A stretch of 64,000 nucleotides of DNA from Amphiplicatus metriothermophilus (GCF_900199215.1 NZ_FZQA01000003.1:62001-126000); one strand, 5' to 3'; counted from the first letter of the stretch, positions 11,293 through 22,526 are shown. Notes: a model not told the origin generated them from the letters alone. Translations and numbers: made by a program.

Positions 11293-11706
11293 ATGGCGAT
11301 GAAGACCTGTCTGATCGTGGAAGATTCCGCGCTGATCCGCGAGATCGCGGCGCGCATCGTGCGCGAGCTGGGTTTCGAGCCGCGCGAGGCGTCGAGCGCG
11401 GACGACGCCGTCGCATTGTGCGCGCAGTCGAAGCCGGACGTCGTGCTGCTCGACTGGGATCTGCCGGGACTGGGCGCGCTCGACTTCCTGCGCGGGGTCG
11501 GCGGCCTCGAAGCCGAGGCGCGCCCGACGATCGTCCTGTGCGCCACGGAGCACGATCCGCAGCAGTTCGCGCTCGCGCACGCGGCGGGCGTGGCGGGGCA
11601 TCTGATGAAGCCGTTCGACGCGCGGCTGATCGCGGAAAAATTCGTCGAGCTGGGCCTTATTCCCGCAGGCGCGGCGCAAACCGTCGCCGCGGGCAAGGCT
11701 TCCTGA
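11293..11706 (+). CDS. Single-domain response regulator
   Basis: A 137-aa receiver domain without an output domain. The acidic pair is E10-D11, the phospho-acceptor is D54 (VVLLDWDLPG), the conserved threonine is T85 (VLCATEHD) and the lysine is K106 (HLMKPFD), so it should be phosphorylatable. It follows chpT directly, which suggests it takes or drains phosphate in the same relay, as CpdR or DivK do; the sequence does not show which. Starts at 11293 and 11299 are both possible and the ribosome site is poor. The last 20 residues are a flexible Ala/Gly tail. Confidence 0.85.
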   Translation: MAMKTCLIVEDSALIREIAARIVRELGFEPREASSADDAVALCAQSKPDVVLLDWDLPGLGALDFLRGVGGLEAEARPTIVLCATEHDPQQFALAHAAGVAGHLMKPFDARLIAEKFVELGLIPAGAAQTVAAGKAS

Positions 11707-11713
11707 TGAACGG

Positions 11714-12997
11714 CTAAATCGCGATAACGCCTTTTTTCGCGAGCGCGGCGATTTCCGCCGCGCTCAAGCCAAGCGCGCTTTCAAGGACGTCGCGGGTATG
11801 CGCGCCGAGCGCGGGGGGCGCGCCGTCGAAGCGCGCCGGCGTGGCGGAATATTTCACCGGGTGCGGAACATAGCGCAGGTCAGGCGCTTCGGCGCGCGCC
11901 GCCTCTTGCGGCGCAGGCGCGGCCATGGCGCGCGCGCGCGTCTGGGGGTCGGCGAAAACCGCGTCGATGGCGTTGATCGGCCCCGCCGGCACGCCTGCGG
12001 CTTCCAGCAGTTCGAACCACGCCTTGCTCGTCCGCTCGCGGATCGCCGGCGCGATCTCCGCGATCAGCGCGGCGCGGTTCTCGACCCGGCGCCGGTTCGT
12101 CTCGAAGCGCGCATCGGCGGCGAGCTCGGGCCGTCCGATCAGCCGCGCGAAGGCGGCGAACTGGCCGTCATTGCCGACGGCGATCACGATATGCCCGTCC
12201 GCGGTCTCGAACACCTGATAGGGGGCGATATTGGGATGGGCGTTGCCGAGCCGGCCCGGCGCGACGCCGGAGACGAGATAGTTCGCGGCCTGATTGGCGA
12301 GCATGGCGATCTGGCAGTCGTAAAGCGCGACGTCGAGATGCTGGCCTTCGCCCGTCCGCTCGGCGTGGCGCAGCGCGGCGAGCGCCCCTGCGGCCGCATA
12401 CATGCCGGCGAAGAGGTCTGCGACCGCGACGCCGACCTTCATCGGCTCGGCCCCCGGCGCGCCGTCGGGCTGACCGGTGATCGACATGAGCCCGCCCATC
12501 GCCTGGATCATGTAGTCGTAGCCCGCGCGCGCCGCATAAGGTCCGGTCTGGCCGAAGCCGGTGACGGAGCAGTAGACGAGCCGGCGATTGACGTTTCGCA
12601 GGCTCTCATAGTCGAGGCCGTATTTCCTGAGGCCCCCGACCTTGAAATTCTCGATGAGAACGTCCGCTTGCGCCGCGAGCCGGCGGACGAGCGCGGCGCC
12701 TTCCGGGGCGGCGATGTCGATCGCGACGGAACGCTTGTTGCGGTTGGCGGAGAGAAAATAGGCCGCGTCCGTCGCCTCGCCGTCCGCGTCATGCAGGAAG
12801 GGCGGGCCCCAGCCGCGAGTGTCGTCGCCCCGGCCGGGACGCTCGATCTTGACGACCTCGGCGCCGAGGTCGGCGAAGATCTGGCTCGCCCAGGGGCCGG
12901 CGAGCACGCGGGAAAGATCGAGCACCCGCACGCCGGCGAGCGCGGCGGGCGGGCGGGCCGTTTCGGCCTGCGGCGCGGAGGAGGAGGACTCGCTCAT
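11714..12997 (-). CDS. CaiB/BaiF family CoA transferase
   Basis: This 427-aa protein is a class III CoA transferase, the family that swaps CoA between carboxylic acids (formyl-CoA transferase, carnitine CoA transferase, racemases). Signature blocks are VLDLSRVLAGPWASQI near the start, GADVVKIE-like GAEVVKIERPGRGDDTR, FLSANRNKRSVAID and VADLFAGMYAA, which holds the likely catalytic aspartate. The start at 12997 (MSESSSSAP) fits the family length. The substrate is unknown; the acyl-CoA synthetase gene divergently placed upstream hints at acyl-CoA metabolism. Confidence 0.9.
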   Translation of the reverse strand: MSESSSSAPQAETARPPAALAGVRVLDLSRVLAGPWASQIFADLGAEVVKIERPGRGDDTRGWGPPFLHDADGEATDAAYFLSANRNKRSVAIDIAAPEGAALVRRLAAQADVLIENFKVGGLRKYGLDYESLRNVNRRLVYCSVTGFGQTGPYAARAGYDYMIQAMGGLMSITGQPDGAPGAEPMKVGVAVADLFAGMYAAAGALAALRHAERTGEGQHLDVALYDCQIAMLANQAANYLVSGVAPGRLGNAHPNIAPYQVFETADGHIVIAVGNDGQFAAFARLIGRPELAADARFETNRRRVENRAALIAEIAPAIRERTSKAWFELLEAAGVPAGPINAIDAVFADPQTRARAMAAPAPQEAARAEAPDLRYVPHPVKYSATPARFDGAPPALGAHTRDVLESALGLSAAEIAALAKKGVIAI

Positions 12998-13143
12998 GAT
13001 CCGGCAGGATAGACACCATCGCCGCCCCCCGGCGCAAGGGCGCGCGCGGATCGCCGCGTCAGGCGCCGCATCCATTTGACCGGCGCGCGCGGAATCCCGA
13101 TAGTCGGCCGCAACCAGAACACAAGCTACGGCGGAGGAAGTTC

Positions 13144-14760
<1,617 letters not shown>

Positions 14761-14948
14761 GGCGAAGCGCCGCATCGGCCGCCCGCCCGCTTCGGCCGCG
14801 CGCCTTGACCGCGCGCGCCCGCTTTGCGACCATGCGCGCCGTAACGCAATCTCTTTCCGCGCGCGCGGCCTTGCGCGCCGGCGGGAAGAGTCCGGACCTC
14901 CGCATTCGACGCGTCCGGCGGAAAATCATCAGGACAAGGAGCATTGTC

Positions 14949-15383
14949 ATGGACGCAGCGAAGAAGGGCGACGCCGTCGTCGTCGACTACACCGTGAAAA
15001 CCGGCGACGGCCGCGTCGTCGGGGGCACGCAGCAGGAAGGCCCGCAGATCCTCACCCTGGGCGAGGGGCGCATCTTCGCCGAGATCGAGGAAGGCCTCGT
15101 CGGCATGAGCGCGGGCGAGGAGAAGTCGGTCACGGTTCCGGCCGATCACGCCTTCGGCCCGCGTCATGAGGAGCTCGTCATCGAAATCCCCCGTGCGCGC
15201 CTGCCCGACGACGTCGCGCCGCAGACGGGGATGCAGCTTTCGGCGAACGGCCAGGACGGCCGGCAGATCACGCTCACCATCATCGACGTGAAGGAAGACA
15301 GCGTGGTCGCCGACGGCAACCACCCGCTCGCCGGCGAGGATCTGCATTTCGATCTCAGGCTCGTCGAGGTGAAGGCGGCCTGA
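14949..15383 (+). CDS. FKBP-type peptidyl-prolyl isomerase (SlyD-like)
   Basis: A 144-aa cytoplasmic FKBP with an inserted chaperone (IF) flap, the SlyD architecture: FKBP strands at 8-70 (VVVDYTVKTGDG, EEGLVGMSAGEEKSV), then the flap (DHAFGPRHEELV to VADGNHPLAG) and the final strand DLRLVEVKA. It lacks the His/Cys-rich nickel-binding tail of E. coli SlyD. AAGGAG 7 nt before the ATG at 14949 fixes the start. The 188 bp upstream contain no gene I can support. Confidence 0.92.
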   Translation: MDAAKKGDAVVVDYTVKTGDGRVVGGTQQEGPQILTLGEGRIFAEIEEGLVGMSAGEEKSVTVPADHAFGPRHEELVIEIPRARLPDDVAPQTGMQLSANGQDGRQITLTIIDVKEDSVVADGNHPLAGEDLHFDLRLVEVKAA

Positions 15384-15428
15384 CCGGGGCGCTAGGCGGC
15401 GGGCGCGCCCGCCTGGAGAAAGATCCGT

Positions 15429-16928
15429 TCAGATCTTCTGATTGTAAGGCCCGACTTCCGGGTGCTGACGGATGACCTCGTCGAGTTCGGCGAACATGGC
15501 CTTCATGTTCGCCTCCGAGGTCGGGCTTTCGACGACGACGACGAGCTCCGGCTTGTTGGACGAGGCGCGGATCAGTCCCCAGGTGCCGTCCTCGGCGGTC
15601 ACGCGCACGCCGTTCACCGTGACCACGTCGCGGATTTTCTTGCCGATGACGGCCCCGCCCTGCTTGGCGCGGTCGAGGAAGGTCTGAACGATCCTTTCGA
15701 CCACGGCGTATTTCTTCTCGTCGTCACAGTGCGGGGACATGGTCGGCGACTGCCAGGTCTTGGGCAGGGATTTGCGCAGGTCCGACAGCTTCTTGTCCGG
15801 ATTGCGGTCGAGCATCCGCAGGATCGCGATCGCCGCGACGAGTCCGTCGTCGTAACCGCGTCCGATCGGCTTGTTGAAGAAGAAGTGCCCGGACTTCTCG
15901 AAGCCGGCGAGCGCGCCCGTCTCGTGGCTCTTGCGCTTGATGTAGGAGTGGCCCGTCTTCCAGTATTCGGTCTCGGCCCCGTTTTCCCGGAGCACCGGAT
16001 CGGTCACGAACAGGCCAGTCGATTTCACGTCCACGACGAAGCGGGCGTTCGGGTGCTGCGCGGACAGGTCGCGCGCGAGAAGCACGCCGATCTTGTCGGC
16101 GAAAATCTCCTCGCCTTCGTCGTCCACGACGCCGCAGCGGTCGCCGTCGCCGTCGAAGCCCAGGGCGAGGTCGGCGCCGTGCTCCTTCACCGCTTCCTGC
16201 ATGGCGTGGAGCATCTTCAGGTCTTCCGGATTCGGATTGTATTTCGGAAAGGAGTGGTCGAGCTCGGCGTCCATCGGAACGACCTCGACGCCGAGGCGCG
16301 AAAGCGCCTCAGGCGCGTAGGCGCCGGCGGTGCCGTTGCCGCAGGCCGCGATCACCTTGAGCTTGCGCGTGATCTTCACGCCGTCCGTCAGGTCGGCGAT
16401 GTATTTCTCGCGCATCCCCTCGACGTAGCGATAGCCGCCGCCGGCCGCCGTCTCGCCCGCGCCGGACAGCACGATGTCCTTGAGCCGCGCCATCTCGTCG
16501 GGTCCGAAGGTGAGCGGGCGCTCGACGCCCATCTTCACGCCCGTCCAGCCGTTTTCGTTATGGCTCGCGGTCACCATGGCCACGCAGGGAACGTCGAGCG
16601 CGAACTGGGCGAAATAGGCGACCGGCGAGAGCGCGAGCCCGATGTCGCGAACCTCGATTCCGGCGCTCATCAGGCCGACGCTCAGCGCCTGCTTGATCGA
16701 CATCGAATAGCTGCGGAAGTCGTGGCCGACGACGATCTTCGGCTCCTTGCCCATCTCGCGAATGAGGGTCCCGAGCCCCAGGCCGAGGGCCTGCACCCCG
16801 AGCAGGTTGATCTCCGGCCCGAACAGCCAGCGCGCGTCGTACTCGCGAAAGCCGGTGGGCTTGACCAGCGGGACGGTCTCGTACGCAAGCGTATTGGGCT
16901 TCAGATCGGCGCGGGGTTGGGGGAGCAT
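15429..16928 (-). CDS. Phosphomannomutase/phosphoglucomutase
   Basis: A 499-aa alpha-D-phosphohexomutase of the AlgC/ManB type, interconverting 1- and 6-phosphates of mannose or glucose. The phosphoserine loop is TASHNENG, the metal loop is GFDGDGDRCG, and the C-terminal phosphate-contact block is GLIRASSNKPE. Its products feed nucleotide sugars for polysaccharides such as the one the 48-60 kb cluster would make, though the genes are far apart. The ATG at 16928 has GGAGAG about 10 nt upstream; upstream in-frame starts would add 46 very basic residues and are unlikely. Confidence 0.95.
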   Translation of the reverse strand: MLPQPRADLKPNTLAYETVPLVKPTGFREYDARWLFGPEINLLGVQALGLGLGTLIREMGKEPKIVVGHDFRSYSMSIKQALSVGLMSAGIEVRDIGLALSPVAYFAQFALDVPCVAMVTASHNENGWTGVKMGVERPLTFGPDEMARLKDIVLSGAGETAAGGGYRYVEGMREKYIADLTDGVKITRKLKVIAACGNGTAGAYAPEALSRLGVEVVPMDAELDHSFPKYNPNPEDLKMLHAMQEAVKEHGADLALGFDGDGDRCGVVDDEGEEIFADKIGVLLARDLSAQHPNARFVVDVKSTGLFVTDPVLRENGAETEYWKTGHSYIKRKSHETGALAGFEKSGHFFFNKPIGRGYDDGLVAAIAILRMLDRNPDKKLSDLRKSLPKTWQSPTMSPHCDDEKKYAVVERIVQTFLDRAKQGGAVIGKKIRDVVTVNGVRVTAEDGTWGLIRASSNKPELVVVVESPTSEANMKAMFAELDEVIRQHPEVGPYNQKI

Positions 16929-17059
16929 GGTCGGCCTCTCTCCTGATCGGTGTTCGCGGAAACGCGCGACGCCGCGCGGGATCGCCGCTGTTATAGCCGA
17001 GCGGGCCCCAAGGGCCAGAGGGGAAAGGCCGCGACGGCGCCGTCCGCCGGCGCGCTCGC

Positions 17060-17089
17060 GTGACAAAACGCGCCGAAGCCTTCCATAGT
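17060..17089 (+). promoter_or_regulatory. Possible sigma-70 promoter of the nucleoside transporter
   Basis: GTGACA (17060-17065), an 18-bp spacer and CATAGT (17084-17089) match 5/6 and 4/6 of the consensus and would start transcription about 65 nt before the transporter ATG. On the opposite strand, TATAAC at 16990-16995 could be a -10 box for the mutase gene, with no clear -35 box. Confidence 0.3.
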
Positions 17090-17161
17090 CCGCCTTTTTG
17101 ATCGGCCGTCCGGCGGAGAATCGACGCGAAATCGCCGGACGCGGGCAGGAAAGGGGCGGGG

Positions 17162-18448
17162 ATGGAACATCTGGCGGCGATCGGCGATCTCGGCCTGCGC
17201 GCGCAAAGCGCGATCGGGCTCGTCGCCTTCATCTTCACGGCGTGGCTGTTCTCGACGGCGCGCGCGCGCTTTCCCTTCTTTCTGGCCGCGACGACGGTCG
17301 CGGCGCAGATCGCCATCGCGCTGCTGCTGCTCTACCTGCCGCCGGCGCGCGAGGCGCTGGCCTCGCTGCAGGTCGTCGTGCGCGCGCTGCAGGCCGCGAC
17401 CGAAGCCGGCACGTCCTTCGTCTTCGGTCATCTCGGCGGGGCCGAGCCGCCTTTCGAAGTGACCGATCCGTCGGCCATGTTCAACTTCGCGTTCGGCGCC
17501 CTGCCGCTGGTCATCTTCTTCTCCGGCCTGTCGGCGCTGCTGTGGCACTGGGGGATCTTGAAACTCTTCGTGCGGGCCCTGGCGCTGCTTCTGCAGCGGG
17601 TGTTCCAGGTGGGCGGCGCGGTGGCGCTGTCCTCGGCGGCGAACACCTTTCTCGGCCAGACCGAGTCGCCGCTTCTCATCCGGCCCTATCTGTCGAAAGT
17701 GTCGCGCCCGGAGCTGTTCATCATCATCACCGGCGGATTCGCGACCGTCGCCGGCTCGGTGATGGCGGTCTACGCGACGATCCTCGCCGAGGTCGATCCG
17801 TCCGTGCTCGGCCATATCATCGTCGCCTCGATCATCTCCGTGCCGGCCGCGATCCTGATGGCGCAGGTGATGATGCCGGAGGAGAAGGGCGTGCAGCCGA
17901 CCTCGGCCGCGGCGGCGGACGATTTCGGCTATGCGAGCTCGATGGACGCCTTCATGCGCGGGGTGACCGACGGGCTCGGGCTCTATCTCAACATCATCGC
18001 CTCGCTCATCGCTTTCACCGCCTTCGCCGCGCTCATCAACATCATGCTGGGCGCCGCGCCGGACGTCGCCGGCGCGCCGCTGTCGCTCGAGCGCATACTC
18101 GGCTGGATCTTCATGCCCTTCATGTGGCTCGCCGGCGTTCCGTGGTCGGAAGCGTTTCAGGCGGGCTCGCTGATGGGCGTCAAGACCGCCGTCAACGAGC
18201 TCGTCGCCTATGTGGAGCTCGCCAGGCTGCCGGCCGGGACCTTCAGCGAGCGCAGCTTCCTCGTCGTCGTCTATTCGCTGTGCGGCTTCGCCAATTTCGC
18301 GAGCCTCGGCATCGTCATCGGCGGGCTCACGGCGCTCGCGCCCGACCGCCGGCAGGACGTGATCGCGCTCGCCCCGCGCGCGCTCGTCGCCGGCACGCTT
18401 TCGACCCTGATGACCGGCGCGGTGATCGGCCTCGTCTGGACGGGGTGA
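17162..18448 (+). CDS. Concentrative nucleoside transporter (CNT/NupC family)
   Basis: A 428-aa inner-membrane protein with about nine hydrophobic segments. The CNT hallmark is clear: a GQTESPLLIRPYLSK motif (about residues 164-178) corresponding to the nucleoside-binding hairpin, followed by ELFIIITGGFATVAGSVMAVY. CNT carriers import nucleosides with H+ or Na+. The C-terminal half has FSERSFLVVVYSLCGFANF, also conserved in the family. AAAGGGGCGGGG precedes the ATG. The adenine salvage gene apt lies about 2.3 kb away, a loose functional link. Confidence 0.92.
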   Translation: MEHLAAIGDLGLRAQSAIGLVAFIFTAWLFSTARARFPFFLAATTVAAQIAIALLLLYLPPAREALASLQVVVRALQAATEAGTSFVFGHLGGAEPPFEVTDPSAMFNFAFGALPLVIFFSGLSALLWHWGILKLFVRALALLLQRVFQVGGAVALSSAANTFLGQTESPLLIRPYLSKVSRPELFIIITGGFATVAGSVMAVYATILAEVDPSVLGHIIVASIISVPAAILMAQVMMPEEKGVQPTSAAAADDFGYASSMDAFMRGVTDGLGLYLNIIASLIAFTAFAALINIMLGAAPDVAGAPLSLERILGWIFMPFMWLAGVPWSEAFQAGSLMGVKTAVNELVAYVELARLPAGTFSERSFLVVVYSLCGFANFASLGIVIGGLTALAPDRRQDVIALAPRALVAGTLSTLMTGAVIGLVWTG

Positions 18449-18450
18449 GG

Positions 18451-18488
18451 CGTCGTCCCGGATGCGCTGCGGGGCGGCCGGGACGACG
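18451..18488. repeat. Palindromic repeat, CGTCGTCCCGG family
   Basis: Perfect 11-bp inverted arms (CGTCGTCCCGG at 18451-18461 and its complement at 18478-18488) around a 16-nt loop, in the 52-bp gap between two convergent genes. The same arms bound the 136-bp element at 44684-44819, and about 16 bases inside the arm are shared, so this is a dispersed element. It may also act as a bidirectional terminator, but no T-run follows. Confidence 0.75.
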
Positions 18489-18500
18489 GACCGCTTCAGC

Positions 18501-20570
18501 CTACCAGATCTGCACCCGTTCCTCCGGGGGCAGATAAAGCGAGTCGCCGGGCTGGACGTCGAACGCCTCGTACCAGGCGTCCATGTTCCGCACCACGCCG
18601 TTGACGCGATAGCGCGCCGGCGAATGCGGGTCCGACGCGATCTGGTTCTTGAGCTGCTCCTCGCGCACGACGCGCTTCCAGACCTGCGCCCAGGCCATGA
18701 AGAAGCGCTGATCGCCGGTGAAGCCGTCGATCACCGGCGCCTCCTTTCCGCCGAGCGACAGCTTGTAGGCGTGGTAGGCCATGGAAAGTCCGCCGAGATC
18801 GCCGATATTCTCGCCCATGGTCAGCTCGGGATTGACCTTGAAGCCGGGGATCGGTTCGTACTCGGCGTATTGCGCGCCGAGCCTGTCGGCGAGCTTCTGG
18901 AAGTTCGCCGCGTCTTCGGGCGTCCACCAGTCGCGCAAGACGCCGTCGCCGTCCGACTTGCGGCCCTGATCGTCGAAGCCGTGGCCGATTTCATGGCCGA
19001 TGACGGCGCCGATGCCGCCATAGTTCACCGCCGGGTCGGCATGGGGATCGAAGAACGGCGCCTGCAGGATCGCCGCCGGGAAGACGATCTCGTTGCGGTT
19101 CGGCGAATAATAGGCGTTCACCGTCTGCGGCGTCATGAACCACTCGGTCCGGTCGACCGGCCCGCCGAGCCGCGAGATGGCGTAATTCCAGGCGAACGCG
19201 CTCGCGCGCTTGTTGTTGCCGTAGGCGTCGCCCGGCGCGATCGCGAGATCGGAATAATCCCGCCACTTCTCGGGATAGCCGATCTTGGGCGTGAACTTCT
19301 CGAGCTTCCTGTGCGCTTCGGCCTTCGTCGCATCGCTCATCCAGGGCAGCGTGTCGAGGCGTTCGTCGAGCGCCCGGCGCAGATTGGCGACGAGCTCCTC
19401 CATCTGCGCTTTCGAGTCCGGCGGGAAGTATTTCTCGACATAGATCCTGCCTACGGCCTCGCCCATGGCGTCGTTGACGGCGGCGACGGCGCGTTTCCAG
19501 CGCTCGCGCTGCTTGGGCGTGCCGCGCAGCGCCGTGCCGTAGAAGGCGAAGTTCGCCTCGTCGAGAGCGGAAGGCAGCACCGCCGCGTTGGCGTTCAGCA
19601 CATGAAACTTCAGATAGGCGCGCCAGGTCTCCACCGGCGTCTCGGCGAAGATCTTCGCAAGATTGGCGATCGCGTCGTCCTCGCGCACCACGACTTCGTC
19701 CTGGCCGCCGAGTCCGGCGGCCTCGAACATCGCGTCCCATGGCGCGTCCGGGGCGAAGGCTTTCAGCTCCGCGCGGGTCTTGAGGTTGTAGGTGAGGTCG
19801 CGGTTGCGCCGCTTGGCGGGCTCCCAGTGAACCTCGGCCATGCGATGCTCGAGCGCGTAGATCGCCTCGGCCTTCTCAGCGGCGTTCTCGATCCCGGCGA
19901 GGGTCAGCGCCTGCTCTATATAATCCCTGTACTGAGCGCGCTTGTCGGCGAATTTCTCGTCGAGATAATAGTCGCGGTTGGGCATGCCCAGCCCGGATTG
20001 GGTGAGATAGACGATATAGCGGTCAGTCTGTTTCGAATCGACGTCGACGAAGGCCGCGAAGGGCGAGCGCGCCACGAGATCAGGCCGCGAGAAGGCGCGC
20101 GCGACGTCTTCATGCGTCGCGAGCCCGTCGATATAGGCGAAGTCCGCCGCGACCGGCTCGAAGCCCTTGGCGTCGATGGCCGCGACGTCGAGAAAGGCGG
20201 CGTAAAGATCGCCGATCTTCTGTTCGGGCGAGCCGGCCGGCGCGTTCGCCGCGGCGGCGTCTTCGATGATTTTCTTCACACGCTCTTCCGAGCGCTCGAA
20301 CAGCACCGTGAACGAGCCGTAGCTCGAAAATTCGTCCGGGATCTGAAACGTATCGAGCCAGCCCGCATTGACGTGACGATAGAAGTCGTCGCCCGGCTCG
20401 ACGCTCTCGTCGATATACTGCGTCTCGATTCCCCACGCGCCGAGCTCCGGTTTGGCTGCGGCGGTTTCGGCGTCGGCCCTGGCCGGATCGTCCGGGGCGG
20501 GGCCGGTCTTGTCCTGCCCGCAGGCGGCGAGCGCCAGGGCGGCGACGCCGCAGAGCAACAGTCTTGTCAC
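18501..20570 (-). CDS. M13 family metallopeptidase lipoprotein (PepO-like)
   Basis: A 689-aa neprilysin-type zinc endopeptidase. It starts at GTG 20570 with a near-perfect AAGGAGGG 7 nt upstream; residues 1-17 form a signal peptide with lipobox LAAC, so it is a lipoprotein facing the periplasm. The N-terminal lobe begins with the PGDDFYRHVNAGW block. The catalytic motif HEIGH is at 526-530 and the third zinc ligand is in ENIGDLGG near residue 587. RYRVNGVVRNMDAWYEAF is the usual substrate-binding C-terminal block. These enzymes degrade short peptides. It stands alone, convergent with the nucleoside transporter. Confidence 0.95.
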   Translation of the reverse strand: MTRLLLCGVAALALAACGQDKTGPAPDDPARADAETAAAKPELGAWGIETQYIDESVEPGDDFYRHVNAGWLDTFQIPDEFSSYGSFTVLFERSEERVKKIIEDAAAANAPAGSPEQKIGDLYAAFLDVAAIDAKGFEPVAADFAYIDGLATHEDVARAFSRPDLVARSPFAAFVDVDSKQTDRYIVYLTQSGLGMPNRDYYLDEKFADKRAQYRDYIEQALTLAGIENAAEKAEAIYALEHRMAEVHWEPAKRRNRDLTYNLKTRAELKAFAPDAPWDAMFEAAGLGGQDEVVVREDDAIANLAKIFAETPVETWRAYLKFHVLNANAAVLPSALDEANFAFYGTALRGTPKQRERWKRAVAAVNDAMGEAVGRIYVEKYFPPDSKAQMEELVANLRRALDERLDTLPWMSDATKAEAHRKLEKFTPKIGYPEKWRDYSDLAIAPGDAYGNNKRASAFAWNYAISRLGGPVDRTEWFMTPQTVNAYYSPNRNEIVFPAAILQAPFFDPHADPAVNYGGIGAVIGHEIGHGFDDQGRKSDGDGVLRDWWTPEDAANFQKLADRLGAQYAEYEPIPGFKVNPELTMGENIGDLGGLSMAYHAYKLSLGGKEAPVIDGFTGDQRFFMAWAQVWKRVVREEQLKNQIASDPHSPARYRVNGVVRNMDAWYEAFDVQPGDSLYLPPEERVQIW

Positions 20571-20798
20571 GGTGAACCCTCCTTGGTTTCGCCCTTCCGG
20601 GGGGCGTTTGTCCCCGCCTCGCCCTAGCCGGCCCGGCCGGCGCGCGCAAACTTCGCTGCGGCGAAGCGCCGGCTGCGCGCGACGAAGCGAAAGTCGCGGA
20701 AAAGCCCGCCGCCGGCTTGTGGCGCCGCAGCGAATAGGCCATGGTTCGCCGGTCCGAGGGGAGCGGACGGCGCCGCGAACAGCCGACAGGGACGCGCC

Positions 20799-21326
20799 AT
20801 GGATCTCAAATCCGTCATCCGGACCATTCCGGACTATCCCAAGCCGGGGATCATGTTCCGGGACATCACCACGCTGCTCGCTGACGCGCGCGGATTCCGC
20901 CGCGCCGTGGACGAGCTCGTCCAGCCGCTCGCCGGCGCCAAGATCGACAAGGTCGCCGGCATCGAGGCGCGCGGCTTCATTCTCGGCGGCGCCATCGCCC
21001 ATCAGCTCTGCGTCGGCTTCGCGCCGGTGCGCAAGAAGGGCAAGCTGCCCTACAGGACCATCAGCGAATCCTACGCGCTCGAATACGGCGTCGACGAGGT
21101 CGAGATTCACGTCGACGCGATAAAGGAGGGCGACAAGGTGCTGCTCGTCGACGATCTCATCGCCACCGGCGGCACGGCGGGCGCGGCGATCAGGCTGATC
21201 GAGCGGGCGGGCGGAACGGTCGTCCTTTGCTCCTTCGTCGTCGACCTGCCCGATCTCGGCGGCTCGGCGAAGCTCAGGGCGATGGGCAAGGAGGTCGTGG
21301 CCCTCGTTCAGTTTGAAGGCGAATAA
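20799..21326 (+). CDS. apt: Adenine phosphoribosyltransferase
   Basis: Apt makes AMP from adenine and PRPP. The 175-aa product has the family start [16 protein letters not shown], the [14 protein letters not shown] block and the PRPP loop [16 protein letters not shown] (about 114-129). Length and ends are normal. The 228-bp gap to the divergent peptidase gene should hold both promoters; I see no strong consensus pair, only a CTTCGC/GCGAAG hairpin near 20651-20666. The next gene, of clearly different base composition, follows after 21 bp and has no room for its own promoter, so it may be read from the apt transcript. Confidence 0.96.
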   Translation: MDLKSVIRTIPDYPKPGIMFRDITTLLADARGFRRAVDELVQPLAGAKIDKVAGIEARGFILGGAIAHQLCVGFAPVRKKGKLPYRTISESYALEYGVDEVEIHVDAIKEGDKVLLVDDLIATGGTAGAAIRLIERAGGTVVLCSFVVDLPDLGGSAKLRAMGKEVVALVQFEGE

Positions 21327-21347
21327 CATCAGGCATTTGCAGAAACG

Positions 21348-22526
21348 ATGGCACGTGCAAAGACAGTTATTGGTGTCCAAGCCTCGATCTTGCGATGGGC
21401 GCGTGAGACTGCGAATCTCTCTATCGGAGACGTCGCTAAGCGGCTGAAAAAGCCAGAGGCTGTCATCGAGGCTTGGGAGGCAGGCGAGAAGTCGCCCACT
21501 TATCCCCAATTAGAGCGCCTCGCCTATGATCTGTACAAGCGGCCCTTGGCGCTCTTCTTCTTGCCCGCCCCGCCAGATGAACCACGCGCACAAACTGAAT
21601 TTCGCTCACTTCCGACAGATGATCTCTTGTCGCTCGACCGCGACACGATTTTCCTTATTCGTCGAGCTCGCGCCTTCCGATTTGCATTGGAGGAGCTTTA
21701 CGCAAAACATTCGCCTGTTGAACGTCCGATCTGGAAGGAGATTGTTCTCTCGGAAGCGAGTCCTCTGGAGTCGCAAGCACAGGCAATTCGCTCTTCGTTA
21801 GGCGTCTCTCTGGAAGAGCAGAGGGATTGGCCCTCGCCAGATCATGCTCTCAAAGAATGGCGGCGTGCGATTGAAGCGCGAGGCGTTTTCGTATTCAAGC
21901 ATGCGTTTAAGCAACGAGATATTTCCGGCTTCTGCTTAGTCGATGATGAGTTCCCGTTGATAATGGTCAACAATAGCACGACCAAGACGCGGCAAATATT
22001 CAGTCTACTGCACGAACTCGCCCACGTTCTGTTTCATAGAAGCGGAATCAGCGTTTTTGATGATATCCGGATCGAATCACTGCCGGCCCAGGATCGAGCA
22101 ATCGAGAAGTTCTGTAATGCAATTGCCGCGGAAATCCTCGTCCCGCTGCAGGATTTCCGGGTTGCGACCGCGCGATGGGCGCCACAAGCGGCTTCCGATG
22201 AGCAATATGAAGAGCTGGCGAAGCGCTATCACGTCAGCCGTGCTGTGATCCTTCGGCGCTTTTTAGATGAAGGGCGGGTCACGCGCCAATTCTATCGACG
22301 CAAGGCCGAAGAATGGGATTCGCAGCGAAGTCAAAGTGCAGGAGAAGGTGGCAACTATTACGCCACCCAAGGAGCGTATCTCAGCGAGACCTTCGTTCGG
22401 GAGGTCTTTTCGAGATACGCTAAGCGTCTGCTCAGTCGGGACGAGGCGGCCGAGCTTATCGGAGTTGCGCCCAAAAACCTCTCTAAGCTCGAAGATCAAA
22501 TTCTCAAGGGAGCGCAGGCGGCGTGA
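21348..22526 (+). CDS. XRE HTH - ImmA/IrrE metallopeptidase fusion protein
   Basis: This 392-aa protein joins an N-terminal Cro/C1 helix-turn-helix (about 10-65, with SIGDVAKRLKKPEAVIEAWE) to an ImmA/IrrE (DUF955) peptidase domain with the zinc motif HELAH at 222-226. Such fusions act as antitoxins or as proteases that cleave regulators in stress-response and mobile-element control. Its stop overlaps the next gene by GTGA, so the two are coupled. GC falls to about 45-57% in lines I counted, against about 70% in apt, which suggests horizontal acquisition. With the DUF4411 gene it forms a putative toxin-antitoxin pair. Confidence 0.88.
   Translation: MARAKTVIGVQASILRWARETANLSIGDVAKRLKKPEAVIEAWEAGEKSPTYPQLERLAYDLYKRPLALFFLPAPPDEPRAQTEFRSLPTDDLLSLDRDTIFLIRRARAFRFALEELYAKHSPVERPIWKEIVLSEASPLESQAQAIRSSLGVSLEEQRDWPSPDHALKEWRRAIEARGVFVFKHAFKQRDISGFCLVDDEFPLIMVNNSTTKTRQIFSLLHELAHVLFHRSGISVFDDIRIESLPAQDRAIEKFCNAIAAEILVPLQDFRVATARWAPQAASDEQYEELAKRYHVSRAVILRRFLDEGRVTRQFYRRKAEEWDSQRSQSAGEGGNYYATQGAYLSETFVREVFSRYAKRLLSRDEAAELIGVAPKNLSKLEDQILKGAQAA

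Noticed and set aside
18462-20627. Open frame of over 700 codons on the plus strand, antisense to the M13 peptidase
   Set aside because: The minus-strand gene has HEIGH, a lipobox and a near-perfect ribosome site; the plus frame has none and starts inside the repeat.
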